A DNA stretch of 64,000 nucleotides from Calendula officinalis (taxonomy: Eukaryota > Streptophyta > Magnoliopsida > Asterales > Asteraceae): NCBI GenBank assembly GCA_963853835.1, contig OY970834.1:34813257-34877256 (forward strand). Direction: 5' to 3'. A program made the translations under genes and the position numbers. The notes beneath the pieces were generated by a model. That model saw only the letters and a list, made by a program, of their open reading frames with translations. It made no database searches and was not told where the DNA came from. Positions 20,492 through 30,345 of the stretch are shown here, in pieces. Position 1 is the first letter of the stretch. Every line of letters starts with the position of its first letter.

Positions 20492-21883
20492 TTAACATTC
20501 TTCTAATTTACTTGTTAGTTCTTTATTTTTTACTTCATAGTAATCTTTCTCATCTACAGCTTGGAGCAGTTCTTCCTTTATTCTTTGATCAATCATTTGG
20601 TACACCTTTATCTGATGTTCTTGATCAGCAATTACACCATCAAATTCATAATTTCTTCTTAATGCTTTTGCTAAATCTTCATTTAGTTTAGTGTTTTCTT
20701 TTTCTAAATTTTTAACAATTTTAATACATTCAGAAGTACAAGGTTTAGGTTTTACCTCAGATTTGCTGTCAGTAAAGGCCATAAGAGCTTGATTTTGAGC
20801 ATGTTCTTCTGCTTGAAAGCTCCAGTCATAGCCTTGTCCTTGTTGTGAAACAAGAGCAGTTGATTTTGATCTTTTGTCTGGCTGAGGACATTCTTTTGCA
20901 AAGTGACCAAGATTGTTACAGTTGTAACATTTGACTTTAGTTTTGTCAAATCCAGCTTTGTCACCTTTGTTGTAGTTGAGACTTGTCCTACCAGTCCTTT
21001 TTAAGAACCTTTTGGTTCTCAGGCTCAGCATAGCCATCTGCCATTTGAGATCCATCTCCTCAAGATCATCAGGATTCAATTGTTCCAAATCATCACTAAT
21101 TAGTGCAGTATGCACATGACTAGTGAAAAAGGATTCTCTTGCAGCATCTTCACAATCTGCAGCCTTTCCTGTGGCAGTTTCTTGACCTTGACCTGTACTA
21201 GATACAAATGCAGCATTATTAGAAGAAATAGAAGGGTTCTTTTGATTTACCTCAGTTTCAAATACTCTGAGATCATTGTAGAGTTCATCTAACTCCTTTT
21301 CTTCTAGTGCATCTCTCTGTCTGTATATCACTGTGTACATGGCCCATTCTTCACTAAGAGACCTTAGGAACTTCATGTTAACATCTTCTTGATCCATCTT
21401 AACCCCAACCTGGTTAAGTTCACCAATTAGCTTGTTGAATCTGTCAAACACTTGAGTGAGTGTCTCATTGGGCTTTCCTTTGAAGTTTTCAAAGTCTTGC
21501 TTGAGAACAGACTTCAAGTTCCTCTTGGTGCTCTTGGTGCCAACGAATCTCTTCTCCAGTGCTTGCCACAGCACCTTTGCATCATCATATTCAACAAAGA
21601 GATGTTGATAGTCATTAGGGATGGCCAGTAGGAGAGTGCTTAGAGTTTTGAGTTCGATTCCTCTGTCTTTCTTCTCCTTTTCACACTTGAGTTTGTCTGC
21701 TTCAGTTGCAGAACTGCTTGCTTGAGCAGGACCAGTTTTGTTTCCTTCAATGACAACTTCCCACATGGAATAATCAGTAATAAGCATGTATTGCTTAATA
21801 CGATTCTTCCACATCCCAAAGTTATTGGGAGTGAGTATAGGGATTTTGTTAGCTTGAGTGCTTTCATTATTATTATTAGTCAT
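20492..21883 (-). CDS. Sirevirus gag polyprotein N-terminal part
   Basis: The ORF encodes 463 residues. The start MTNNNNESTQANKIP is followed by LTPNNFGMWKNRIKQYM, a capsid-type beginning seen in copia gag. The UBN2-like domain continues through KVLWQALEKRFVGTKSTKRN and GELNQVGVKMDQEDVNMKFL. A zinc knuckle CYNCNNLGHFAKEC lies near residue 320. A coiled-coil stretch of Lys/Glu (LEKENTKLNEDLAKALRRNY) ends it. Gag would assemble the cytoplasmic particle and bind element RNA. It is preceded by a 70-90 bp leader after the primer site. Confidence 0.85.
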   Translation of the reverse strand: MTNNNNESTQANKIPILTPNNFGMWKNRIKQYMLITDYSMWEVVIEGNKTGPAQASSSATEADKLKCEKEKKDRGIELKTLSTLLLAIPNDYQHLFVEYDDAKVLWQALEKRFVGTKSTKRNLKSVLKQDFENFKGKPNETLTQVFDRFNKLIGELNQVGVKMDQEDVNMKFLRSLSEEWAMYTVIYRQRDALEEKELDELYNDLRVFETEVNQKNPSISSNNAAFVSSTGQGQETATGKAADCEDAARESFFTSHVHTALISDDLEQLNPDDLEEMDLKWQMAMLSLRTKRFLKRTGRTSLNYNKGDKAGFDKTKVKCYNCNNLGHFAKECPQPDKRSKSTALVSQQGQGYDWSFQAEEHAQNQALMAFTDSKSEVKPKPCTSECIKIVKNLEKENTKLNEDLAKALRRNYEFDGVIADQEHQIKVYQMIDQRIKEELLQAVDEKDYYEVKNKELTSKLEEC

Positions 21884-21956
21884 GATTAATAATGTGTGTG
21901 CTTTAAAGATTAAAACTTTTTGTTGTTCTTAAAAATCGTAGATCTAGAACCAAAAA

Positions 21957-21968
21957 GCTCTGATACAA
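21957..21968 (-). other. Primer binding site (tRNA-iMet type) of the Sirevirus
   Basis: On the minus strand TTGTATCAGAGC lies two bases from the 5' LTR end. It matches the usual TGGTATCAGAGC complement of initiator tRNA-Met with one change. Its position fixes the orientation of the element. Confidence 0.8.
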
Positions 21969-21970
21969 CT

Positions 21971-22460
21971 TGTCGAGTTCTGAACAACTCTTCATAAACA
22001 TAGATCTTTAGGCTCAAGAATAGTTAGTTCTTATCTGGAATAAGCATATACAAAACATAAAATTGCGGAATTAGTTGAACATATATGTATAGCTAAACAA
22101 GTTTTCATCATTAAAAGCCTCAATTCTATATATAAATACATAGAACGGTTCTTCGTTAAACAGGATCAAACGATCTTGAGGCTTAAGTTTTACACACAAA
22201 CACGTTAAAACGTGGGTTCTAAGAACATCTAATTCTATGTCATTAGGTTTCTTTATATACTAGAAAACCTAAGACTTACAAGGAAAAGATAATACTCAAT
22301 CTTTTAAATTCAAACAAGATATACTATATCTTTTACAATTATCATTATCTCCTAAATCTTATTCAAATCTTGAATTTCATATTACCGACTTAGGTCTTTG
22401 TAGTTTAGTAGTTTTGACTAATCAAATCTATAATGAATATTAATAAAAATATTCCTAACA
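21971..22460 (-). repeat. 5' LTR of the Sirevirus-like element
   Basis: 490 bp, equal in length to 8186-8675 and different from it at about seven positions by eye. It borders the 5' fragment of the albumin pseudogene (22461). Confidence 0.9.
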
Positions 22461-22562
22461 ACTCTTCCATGGTTGTGGTGGTGGTGGTTCTGTATGCAGA
22501 AACCCAGAAAATGTTACCATGGCCGCCAAGGCAAATGCAATGAGTACTGCAGGTTTTGCCAT
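22461..22562 (-). pseudogene. 2S albumin pseudogene, 5' part (signal peptide)
   Basis: The start codon is at 22560-22562. It encodes MAKPAVLIAFALAAMVTFSG, an ER signal peptide very like that of the albumin at 30.2 kb (MTKLAPFVFALAAMVAFSE). A missing base near 22510 shifts the frame just after the signal peptide: in the shifted frame one reads a Thr tract followed directly by EECRSQ across the Sirevirus insertion point. So this paralogue had no peptide repeats, only a short Thr linker. Upstream, CATGCA (complement at 22672-22677) matches the RY seed motif. Confidence 0.85.
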
Positions 22563-22599
22563 TTTATGAAACTACTCTACTCTGTTTGTTTTTCTAGTT

Positions 22600-22742
22600 T
22601 TACGTTAATTAATTACCTGTGGTTGATAGTCGTAGTAGAAAGGAATTGCTTTACAGTCGAGTTAGTGGATTTGCATGGCATACACGTATACAACTTCTGA
22701 ATTTTGATGACACGTATGATGAAGAATGATACAAGTGTAATT
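22600..22742 (-). promoter_or_regulatory. Upstream region of the 2S albumin pseudogene with RY motif
   Basis: CATGCA on the minus strand at 22672-22677 is the RY core bound by B3 factors of seed maturation. An ACACGTAT word lies further upstream. The LINE 3' tail begins at 22743, so the promoter was cut off or shortened by that insertion. Confidence 0.4.
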
Positions 22743-25700
22743 ATTCTTTCTTTCTTTTTTTTTGGACGGCTTCAATTAAAACTAGCAAGGAGCTAGAAAT
22801 TACAAGTACAAAAGGAAAAGAAAGTTAAAAACAAGACATTGAGTTACTACACCACTCCGACCATCTATTGGCTAAATTGCTTGATTTATTCCTATTCTTA
22901 ATCCAAAAAAACGAATTACTTTGTATTTCACTAAAAAGTAATGCTTCTCTTCCTTTAAATGTTGATCCGAACACCTTCCCATTTCGATATTTCCAAATGT
23001 TCCACATTAGGCTTTGTATTGCGGTATTAATTGCTTTTAGCTTATCACCCTCTATACCATTTTTGAATCCCCATTTAATCAATTGTTCTACGGTTTGAAT
23101 GTCTTTGGCATCAATTCCCCACCATCTACTGAATTCTGTGATTATTTGTACCGTGAATGGGCATGTTGCAAATAAATGATTTTTTGTTTCCGTATCCGAT
23201 CCTCATAGAACACAATCTGTCGAGATAATAGGTATATTACGGTATGCCAGGTTGGTTTTTGTTGGCAATCGATCATTGTAAGCCTGCCACGCCAAGATAC
23301 CTATCTTTGTCGGGACCCAAGACACCCATGAAAATTCTCTTTTTACGGATCTTTTTAGAAGAAGATCGTCAATCGCCTTTCTCATAGAGCACACCGTGAA
23401 CATTCCCGATTGATTTAAAGCCCATTTTATATCAATCTGTGTCCCGCAATTGGTTTGATTCAGCTGCTTAATAAACCACAATTGTATTGGAATATTCAGT
23501 TTTTCAAGAGGTTTATGTATTTTTGCTATGTTGTTCCAAGTACCGGACGTCTTGCCGGACGGGATGGAAGCTTCAAGACCACCATGCATGCCATGAATTT
23601 CTTGAACTAATAGTCTCCACAACGAATCTTTTTCGGTCTTAAAACGCCACCACCATTTGGTTAAAAGGGCGATATTCAACGCCTTAAGACTTCCGATCCC
23701 CAACCCACCATTGTCTTTATTGTTTAATAGGATATCCCAAGCAATCCATGGGATCTTTTTATGGCCTTCTTTACCGCCCCAGAAAAATTTGAGGCGAAAA
23801 CTCTCTAATTTTTTAATTATTTTTTCTGGTACTTTGAATAACGAGAAATAGTACAAACCCAAATTGCCGAGCACAGATTTGATGGTAGTTATCCTGCCAC
23901 CGGTGGATAATGTTGTTGTCTTCCATTTTGATAATTTAGTTGTGAATTTCTTTATAACCGGCTCCCAGAATTCTGTTTTATTCATCGAACAACCTGTTGG
24001 TAAGCCAAGATAAACAAACGGTAATGTACCTGATTTACAATGGAATCTGTTTGCGAGTACGTCAACCGAAGCCTGATCCACCGAAACACCCATGAGATTG
24101 CATTTGTTGAGGTTAATGTTTAAACCCGAAGATAGGTAAAAACATCTAAGAATGCGAATAAGGTTTGCCATGTTGCGAACGGACCATTCACCAATAAATA
24201 TGATATCGTCTGCAAATTGCATGTGCGATATTGAAAAATTTGATTTTGGAAATTTAATTCCATCATATAACCCACACCTAATTGCTGTTTTCATAGCCAC
24301 ATTTAGTGCTTCTGCTGCTATTATGAAGAGAAAAGGTGCTAATGGGTCGCCTTGCCTTACTCCCCTTTCCATAGAGAATTCCTCTGATGGCGACCCATTT
24401 ATTAGTACCGACAAACGGGCCGACGATAAGCAGCCTGTTATCCATTTCCTCCATTTTATTCCAAAGTTCATTTGTTTAAGAATATCATCCAAAAATTCCC
24501 AACTAATCGAATCAAAGGCTTTATCAAAATCGATCTTAAAAACCATGGCTTTGCGCTTGTTTTTCTTATACCAAGCAATTATCTCATTAATAATTAACGG
24601 CCCATCTAAAATGCACCGGCCCTCGATAAAGGTCGTTTGTTCCGGTCCAACCACTGAATCTATCACCTGTTTTAACCGGCTAGCTAGACATTTTGCAATT
24701 ATTTTATATAGGCAGTTTAAGAGACTTATCGGCCGATATTCATGGAATGCCAATGGGGAACTAACCTTTGGTAATAAGACTATAAACGATGAGTTACAGC
24801 CGTGATCGAAAATCCCCTGTTCAGAAAAGGAGCCAACCGCCGCCATTAGATCTACTTGAATTATTTCCCAGAATTTTTTGAGGAATGCAAAGGTGAAACC
24901 ATCGGGTCCTGGAGCTTTATCTGAACCCAGGCCCCAAACTGCCGACTTTATTTCTGATAGTGTGAATTGATTTTCCAGAAAGTTAGACTGCTCTGATGAT
25001 ATCTTTTTGAAATAATTGCTTCGAAATGACGGACCAGATTGCGAATTCAGTAGGAATTTTGACCTAAAGAATTCTTTTGCTTCCAATTTTATAACCTGCG
25101 GATCAGTGGCCCATACACCGTTATTGGATATCCCGTGGATAAAGTTGTTTCTTCTGTTTTGATTAAGAAGCCCGTGAAAATATTTTGAGTTTTCATCACC
25201 AAGAGTGGCCCATTTGACTCTCGATTTCTGTTTCATATCCATGATTTCTTTTTTGGTAACTTCGTTTAAATTCATGATGGCATTTTTTCTATTTTCGATG
25301 TCTTGAGCTGTTACCATGGAGATCTCTGCCTTGTTTTCAATTTCTTCCACTATTTTTATGAGATTACTTTTGATTTCTTGATTGCGAGGTTTGATTTCTG
25401 CTCTCCATTTTTTTATTTCTGTTTTGACTGTTTTGAGCTTTTTCATAAACCGGGTCATATTTGAACCATGGCCCGTTTGATTAGAGACTCCCCATGCCCG
25501 TGACACTAGGCCTTCCATGTTTGGGTCTGACAACCATGTATTAAAAAATTTGAAGTATGTTGGGCCGAAGTCAACCGTTGCTGAGTTGAATAAAACCGGG
25601 TTGTGATCCGAGTGTAGTTTTGGGAGAATAATTGTAGATGGGTTTGGCCTGAAATGTATGAGGATAACCAAAGAACCCGAGCATCTGACCTGAAATCGAT
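22743..25700 (-). mobile_element. LINE (L1-type non-LTR retrotransposon), 5' truncated
   Basis: The element is on the minus strand, with a poly-A-type 3' tail seen as a T-rich run at 22743-22766. It contains the end of an endonuclease domain, a full reverse transcriptase and a C-terminal zf-RVT domain. The 5' end lies near 25690-25700, inside the endonuclease domain, as is usual for LINEs copied by target-primed reverse transcription. No convincing target-site duplication was found by eye. Confidence 0.85.
22825..25671 (-). pseudogene. LINE reverse transcriptase ORF with one main stop
   Basis: The 822-codon frame 23203-25671 begins in the endonuclease C-terminus (LHSDHNPVLF). It continues through NSKYFHGLLNQNRRNN and the RT motifs RPISLLNCLYKIIAKCLA, FKIDFDKAFDSISW, GVRQGDPLAPFLFIIAAEAL and FADDIIFIG (catalytic ADD), and ends in WVPTKIGILAWQAYNDRLPT (zf-RVT). 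A TGA in a CVL(stop)GSDTETKNHLF context at about 23201-23203 interrupts the last part. The 85-codon frame 22825-23082 and the intervening stretch complete the zf-RVT domain. RT residues look intact, so the loss of activity is probably recent. Confidence 0.85.
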
Positions 25701-26631
25701 CTTGACCGGATCAAATTAAAGCAACACGACCAATCACTACATGCATCAAATTTTAGGACATGTGGTCCTAATAAGATTCCCAATGGCACTTTATATCATA
25801 TAGGACCAAATATACTGCACCCTAGGCCCTAGCTATAAAATGCATTTTAGTATGTTTTGTGCTCCTAATAATTGTCTTTTAGAAACCCAATTTGGATCTC
25901 TAGTAGACTTAAATTTGTCTTGTTGGCTAAAATGAATTTGAAATTAATTCAAGTCTTATCCAGCTTTCTTGTAGTTAATTGTTTTCTCTCTAGTTTCGTT
26001 CTTGCTAGATGATTTTAATTCTACCTCGTTGGCAACATAATTTTTTTTTTGAGATGTATAATCAATTTTTTTTTTTGCTATTGCTGAAATATATATATAC
26101 TGTCCGTCCTAATTTTATTATCACGTACATTTTCTTTTTGATATGTCCCAAAATTATTATTAATTCAAAAATTCCACTTATCAAAAATAATTAGGTGATA
26201 AAGATAAAATCCAACTGGTTGCACAATGTAATAAATGTAATTATATTAATTATGTGATTCTTGTTTATAGACAATGAAGTAATTACTAGGAGCATATCGA
26301 ATGATCGATGCCTGACATCACATTGTGTGATGATATACCATGCATGTAAGCAAATGAAATATATATAAAGTTGCAACGTAAGAGAGGTAACGTGGGAAGG
26401 ATTAAACACCCAATTCAACCATGAAAAGTTAGCGTTTTGTTTCTACTAATATTCACAAAATTCGCCCTTTATATATTTGTTTTCGTAGATTGTGTCTATA
26501 TTTGTTTTCATAGTTCGTGTCCAGTGTGCACGAAAATCCCCATTAACATATTTGTTTCCAAAAGTTACACTAACAAGGAGTTAAACTAAACAATCACAAT
26601 TAATAGATGAATTTGAATATAGTTTACATAA
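25701..26631. other. Gene-free AT-rich stretch
   Basis: No recognisable gene or clear repeat. It includes short T-rich runs (26040-26080) and AT microsatellite-like patches. Short ORFs here have no recognisable domain. Confidence 0.5.
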
Positions 26632-26904
26632 GAGCGAGGGGTATAGTCATGGAAGGGTGTCCGGCAAAGTGATGTGGCACCATGTTGGCGAGATTTTGCC
26701 TCCACCACCACACCGGGTGTGCGCCGGGCCACTGGCGAGAATGGCGTGAGAGGGGGTGTTTTTCGAGATATTTTTTAAGGTATTTTGTGAGTGGGTGGTA
26801 TTTTAGTTTGGTAGAGAGAATATTTAAAGTTTTGAATGTGAAATGTGAAATAGCGAGATGACATTGAGGTGAGCTTTTAGCTCGAGCCACCATACCTAGC
26901 CCTC
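26632..26904. mobile_element. PIF/Harbinger-type MITE
   Basis: It is 273 bp, flanked by an exact 3 bp TAA (26629-26631, 26905-26907). Termini GAGCGAGGGGTATAG and the complement GAGGGCTAGGTATGG are imperfect inverted repeats. The sub-terminal words TTTGAATGTGAAAT and GAGGTGA are shared with the 3' end of the Harbinger element at 58.4 kb, so it looks like a deletion derivative of that family. Confidence 0.75.
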
Positions 26905-26907
26905 TAA

Positions 26908-27303
26908 CCACTAATCTAATTTCTTGTACTAATGTATAGATATAAATATCTATATTTATAGTCTTCTATCATTAAGTTATTCGTTCAAAAATATTTTTTT
27001 ATATATCCTATACCTTTCCCCCCCTTTTTTCACTGATTTTCTTGCCTTATTTCCACTATTAAAAATGGAATGGAAAATATACCACTTAACACAAACTTAA
27101 TCTATATTTTTAGCTTAATTTTTTTAAAGGTGAATTTAGCAAATGTTTTTTTTATCTACCCTGATACTTGTGTCAACTATATATATACGAGATGGTTATT
27201 TTTCTAATTTTTTTATTAGTGTTGATTGTACGTAAAGGTGAAGCTACTATATTTTTGTCGTTATTTTTCATTTACAATATTTAAAGGGATCGGGCATATA
27301 GTT
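26908..27303. other. Gene-free AT-rich stretch
   Basis: AT-rich intergenic DNA between the Harbinger MITE and a solo LTR. Nothing coding is visible. Confidence 0.5.
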
Positions 27304-27814
27304 TGCTGAGTTTAGAACAACTCTTCATAATCGTCGATCTTTAGGCTCAAGAATAGTTAGTTCTTAATCTGGAATAAGCATATACAAATCATAATATTGC
27401 GGAATTAAACGAACATATTTGTATAGCAAAACAAGGTTTCATCATCATCTTTATATACAATGATTACTAAAAGCCCCAATTCTACATATAAATATGTAGA
27501 ACGGTTTTGGTTAACAGGATCAAACGACCTTGAGGCTTAGAGTACACACACATACACGTTAAAACGTGGGTTTCAAGAACGACTAATTCTATACCTCTAG
27601 GTTTCTTTATATACTAGAAAACCTAGAGATTTACAAGGAAAATATAATACTAAATCTTTTAAATCAATAAAGATATACTATATCTTTTACATTTATGATT
27701 ATCTCCTAAATCTTTATTCAAATATTGACTTCCATATCTTCAATTTAGGTCCTTGTACTTTATAAGTTTTGACACATCAAATCTTTAATGAATATTATAG
27801 AAATATTCCTAACA
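27304..27814. mobile_element. Solo LTR of the Sirevirus family
   Basis: 511 bp, TGCTGAG to CTAACA, flanked by the exact 5 bp duplication TAGTT (27299-27303, 27815-27819). It is clearly related to 8186-8675 but more diverged, with small insertions, so it is an older event. It lies about 190 bp 3' of the repeat albumin gene. Confidence 0.85.
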
Positions 27815-28349
27815 TAGTTTAATGGAATGATATGATTGATTAGATGCCACACAACTTACACACACGATTGTTTTATTACAAGAAACTTGCTTGCATCTCG
27901 AGCAAGAAGCTCATGACTTGCTTGTATCTCAAGCAAGAAGCTCACGTCCGAGCTATCATTATTATTATATTTACATTACATAGATATATTCATGTTATAA
28001 CATGACCTTAAACCTGATCTGGTATTGGGATTTGGATTGGGCAATGCTCGACTTGTAATTTGCATAGGTTAGGGAGCATCTTAGTCTTCCTTAAGATTTT
28101 TTGTTGTCCCCTAATTTCTTGTGGTCCCGCTTGTTGTTTCAGTTTTTGTGTTTGCTTAAACACGTGTTGGATCGTCGGACACTGGCACTGCTCCTCAACT
28201 TGTCGGAGTTGGTTGCAGCACAATTGAAGGTGTCGTTGTTGACGACTTGGGTTCTCCACCGACATCCTTAACATTGGATAGAAAGAGGTCCCCTGACTGA
28301 GGTGCATCAGACAATGATTCAACTGCTGAGTCTGGATATGGCGGTGGCA

Positions 28350-29507
28350 CTCTACTCGTAGGTTGTCAAACTGGAAACTTGTTGTACGATAGTCGTTGTC
28401 CTCTGTGATGGTTGCGATGTGGCGCTCTTCACGTGGGACCGGAAGGCTGTCAATCTGATAAACTCCTGGTTTACGATAGCCGTTGTCCTCTACGGTGGTG
28501 GTGGTATGACGCTCTTCGGGTGGGACCGGAAGGCTGTCAATCTGAAAAACTCCTTGTTTACGATAGCCATTGTCCTCTACGATGGTTGTGATGTGGCGCT
28601 CTTCACGTGGGACAGGAAGGCTGTCAATCTGATAAACTCCTGGTTTACGATAGCCGTTGTCCTCTGCGGTGGTGGTGGTGGTGGTGTGGCGCTCTTTAGG
28701 TGGGACCGGAAGGCTGTCAATCTGAAAAACTCCTGGTTTACGATAGCCATTGTCCTCTACGATGGTTGTGATGTGGCGCTCTTCACATGGGACATGAAGG
28801 CTGTCAATCTGATAAACTCCTGGTTTACGATAGCCGTTGTCCTCTACGGTGGTGGTGTGGCGATCTTCAGGTGGGACCAGAAGGCTGTCAATCTGATAAA
28901 CTCCTGGTTTACGATAGCCATTGTCCTCTACGATGGTTGTGATGTGGAGCTCTTCACATGGGACATGAAGGCTGTCAATCTGATAAACTCCTGGTTTACG
29001 ATAGCCGTTGTCCTCTGCGGCGGTGGTGGTGTGGCGCTCTTTAGGTGGGACCGGAAGGCTGTCAATCTGAAAAACTCCTGGTTTACGATAGCCATTGTCC
29101 TCTACGATGGTTGTGATGTGGCGCTCTTCACGTGGGACAGGAAGGCTGTCAATCTGATAAACTCCTGGTTTACGATAGCCGTTTTCCTCTATGGTGGTGG
29201 TGGGGTGGCGCTCTTCAGGTGGGACCGAAAGGCTGTCAATCTGATAAACTCCTGGTTTACGATAGCCGTTGTCCTCTATGATGGTTGTGATGTGGCGCTC
29301 TTCACGTGGGACAGGAAGGCTGTCAATCTGATAAACTCCTGGTTTACGATAGCCGTTGTCCTCTACGGTGGTGGTGGTGTGGCGCTCTTCATGTGGGACA
29401 GGAAGGCTGTCAATTTGATAAACTCCTGGTTTACGATAGCCGTTGTCCTCTACGGTGGTGGTTTGGCGCTCTTCAGGTGGGACCAGAAGGCTGTCAATTT
29501 GAAAAAC
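28350..29507 (-). repeat. Tandem peptide-coding repeats of the preproalbumin
   Basis: Thirteen units of 84-93 bp, each encoding about QIDSLPVPxEERHxTTxxED and then NGYRKPGVY. Two types alternate: one with PREERHITTI, one with PPEERHTTTT, so the amplified block is probably a two-unit 170-180 bp dimer. Core variants are GYRKPGVFQID (two), GYRKQGVFQID (one) and the degenerate DYRTTSFQFD next to the albumin. Two units have a Cys (HVPCEE). The Thr run varies in length. The complement strand is also open (28419-29513), which follows from the repeat composition. Confidence 0.93.
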
Positions 29508-30102
29508 TGTTAGGATCGAATAACCAAAACAAGTTATTGTCAACCCAGATCTACTAATAACAAGAAGTTACAGCGGATTAACACTTGTATTAATATCTTA
29601 AGAACAATAGAATACTGTATATTGAACGAACAATGAACAATAATATTAAGAACACAGTGATTCACAAAAAACTTCAATGTATATTATTGATTAACAATAC
29701 ACACGTACGTTTACAATTCGTAAGGAACTACTTATAGCAGTCCTTGAAGCCTAACTATTTACCCTAGTTATTCTAGGACTTGATTTACATCGAATTATAA
29801 AAGATATACATTGAATAACATTCTATAACTAACTCTGCGAAGATCTCGGACTTGATTTGTTCCAAATACGCGTACCAGTAGTAACTGCAATCACCAGTAG
29901 TAAATATGCATCGTCAGTAGTAACTCTGGTAATCAGTAGTAAGTCCAAAACCAACGTCAGTAGTAACTACTAATGATCAGTAGTATCTTCAATATGTGCA
30001 TGATCAGTAGTAAGTTAGTTATAGTCTTCACCAGTATCAACTCATCAGTATTAAGTGTTTCTGCCCCATCAATAATAAGTTGAACTGTGATTTGTTCCAA
30101 CA
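29508..30102. mobile_element. Solo LTR in the preproalbumin coding sequence
   Basis: 595 bp, TGTTAGGATC to CCAACA, flanked by exact AAAAC duplications (29503-29507, 30103-30107). It is not homologous along its length to the Sirevirus LTR, but has a 200 bp block (29870-30070) with about ten CAGTAGTA words, the same word enriched in the Sirevirus body. It probably belongs to a related copia family with short LTRs. Confidence 0.88.
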
Positions 30103-30221
30103 AAAACTCCTGATTTACGATAGCCATTTTCCTTTACAGTGGTGGTGGTATCGTAAGCAAAAACTTCAGAAAATGCTACCATGGCCGCCAAGGCAAATAC
30201 GAAGGGAGCTAGTTTTGTCAT

Positions 30222-30345
30222 TGTTATCGAGAAGTTTGTGTTTCTTCTTCTAGAAGTGGAAGGTGTGGTTGACGATAATAGTGATGGGTTGCTTTATAGT
30301 TGACTTGGTTGATATGCATTCCATCCACGTGGCGAGGAAGGTTGG
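30222..30345 (-). promoter_or_regulatory. Proximal promoter of the preproalbumin gene
   Basis: On the minus strand TATAAA lies at 30293-30298, about 75 bp before the start codon. The G-box/ABRE CCACGTGG lies at 30325-30332, with ATGCAT at 30314-30319 (RY-like). ABRE plus RY-like elements are typical of seed maturation promoters, which fits a 2S albumin. This is motif evidence only. Confidence 0.6.

Larger units (their letters stand above)
8186..22460 (-). mobile_element. Sirevirus-like copia LTR retrotransposon with nested insertions
   Basis: This complete copia-class element is transcribed on the minus strand. Its 490 bp LTRs lie at 21971-22460 (5') and 8186-8675 (3'). A tRNA-iMet-type primer site follows the 5' LTR and a purine tract precedes the 3' LTR. 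The order gag, protease, integrase, RT, RNase H is that of copia (Pseudoviridae). Downstream of pol there is an additional region of about 3 kb with a long ORF, as in the Sirevirus/SIRE lineage. By eye the LTRs differ at about seven positions, so the insertion is fairly young, yet most ORFs have stops or frameshifts. Two insertions enlarge it: a solo LTR at 13212-15674 and an inverted LTR fragment at 19353-19889. Confidence 0.9.
28008..30221 (-). pseudogene. Repeat-expanded preproalbumin (2S albumin with tandem buried peptides), split by a solo LTR
   Basis: The start at 30219-30221 encodes MTKLAPFVFALAAMVAFSEV, a clear ER signal peptide, then a Thr tract and the first repeat up to GYRKSGVF. 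A 595 bp solo LTR follows (29508-30102, TSD AAAAC), after which the frame continues open to 28008. Positions 28350-29507 encode 13 units of 28-31 residues; 28008-28349 encode 113 residues of 2S albumin with all eight cysteines (C..C..CC..CQC..C..C) and the SVENP processing site. Most repeats carry NGYRKPGVYQIDSL, an Asn-Gly start and an Asp-Ser end that fit asparaginyl endopeptidase excision and cyclisation, as known for PawS/PawL preproalbumins. With the LTR present, translation from the true start stops soon after the junction. An ATG inside the LTR (29541-29543) opens the downstream frame but without a signal peptide. So this allele looks disabled, though recently so. The peptide role is inferred. 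Confidence 0.85.

Noticed and set aside
24152..24805. 217-codon plus-strand ORF
   Set aside because: It is antisense to the LINE reverse transcriptase and has no independent features.
28419..29513. 364-codon plus-strand ORF with repeated Gly-rich and hydrophobic units
   Set aside because: It is the exact complement of the albumin repeats. It has no signal or known domain and is open because the repeat unit happens to lack stops in that frame.
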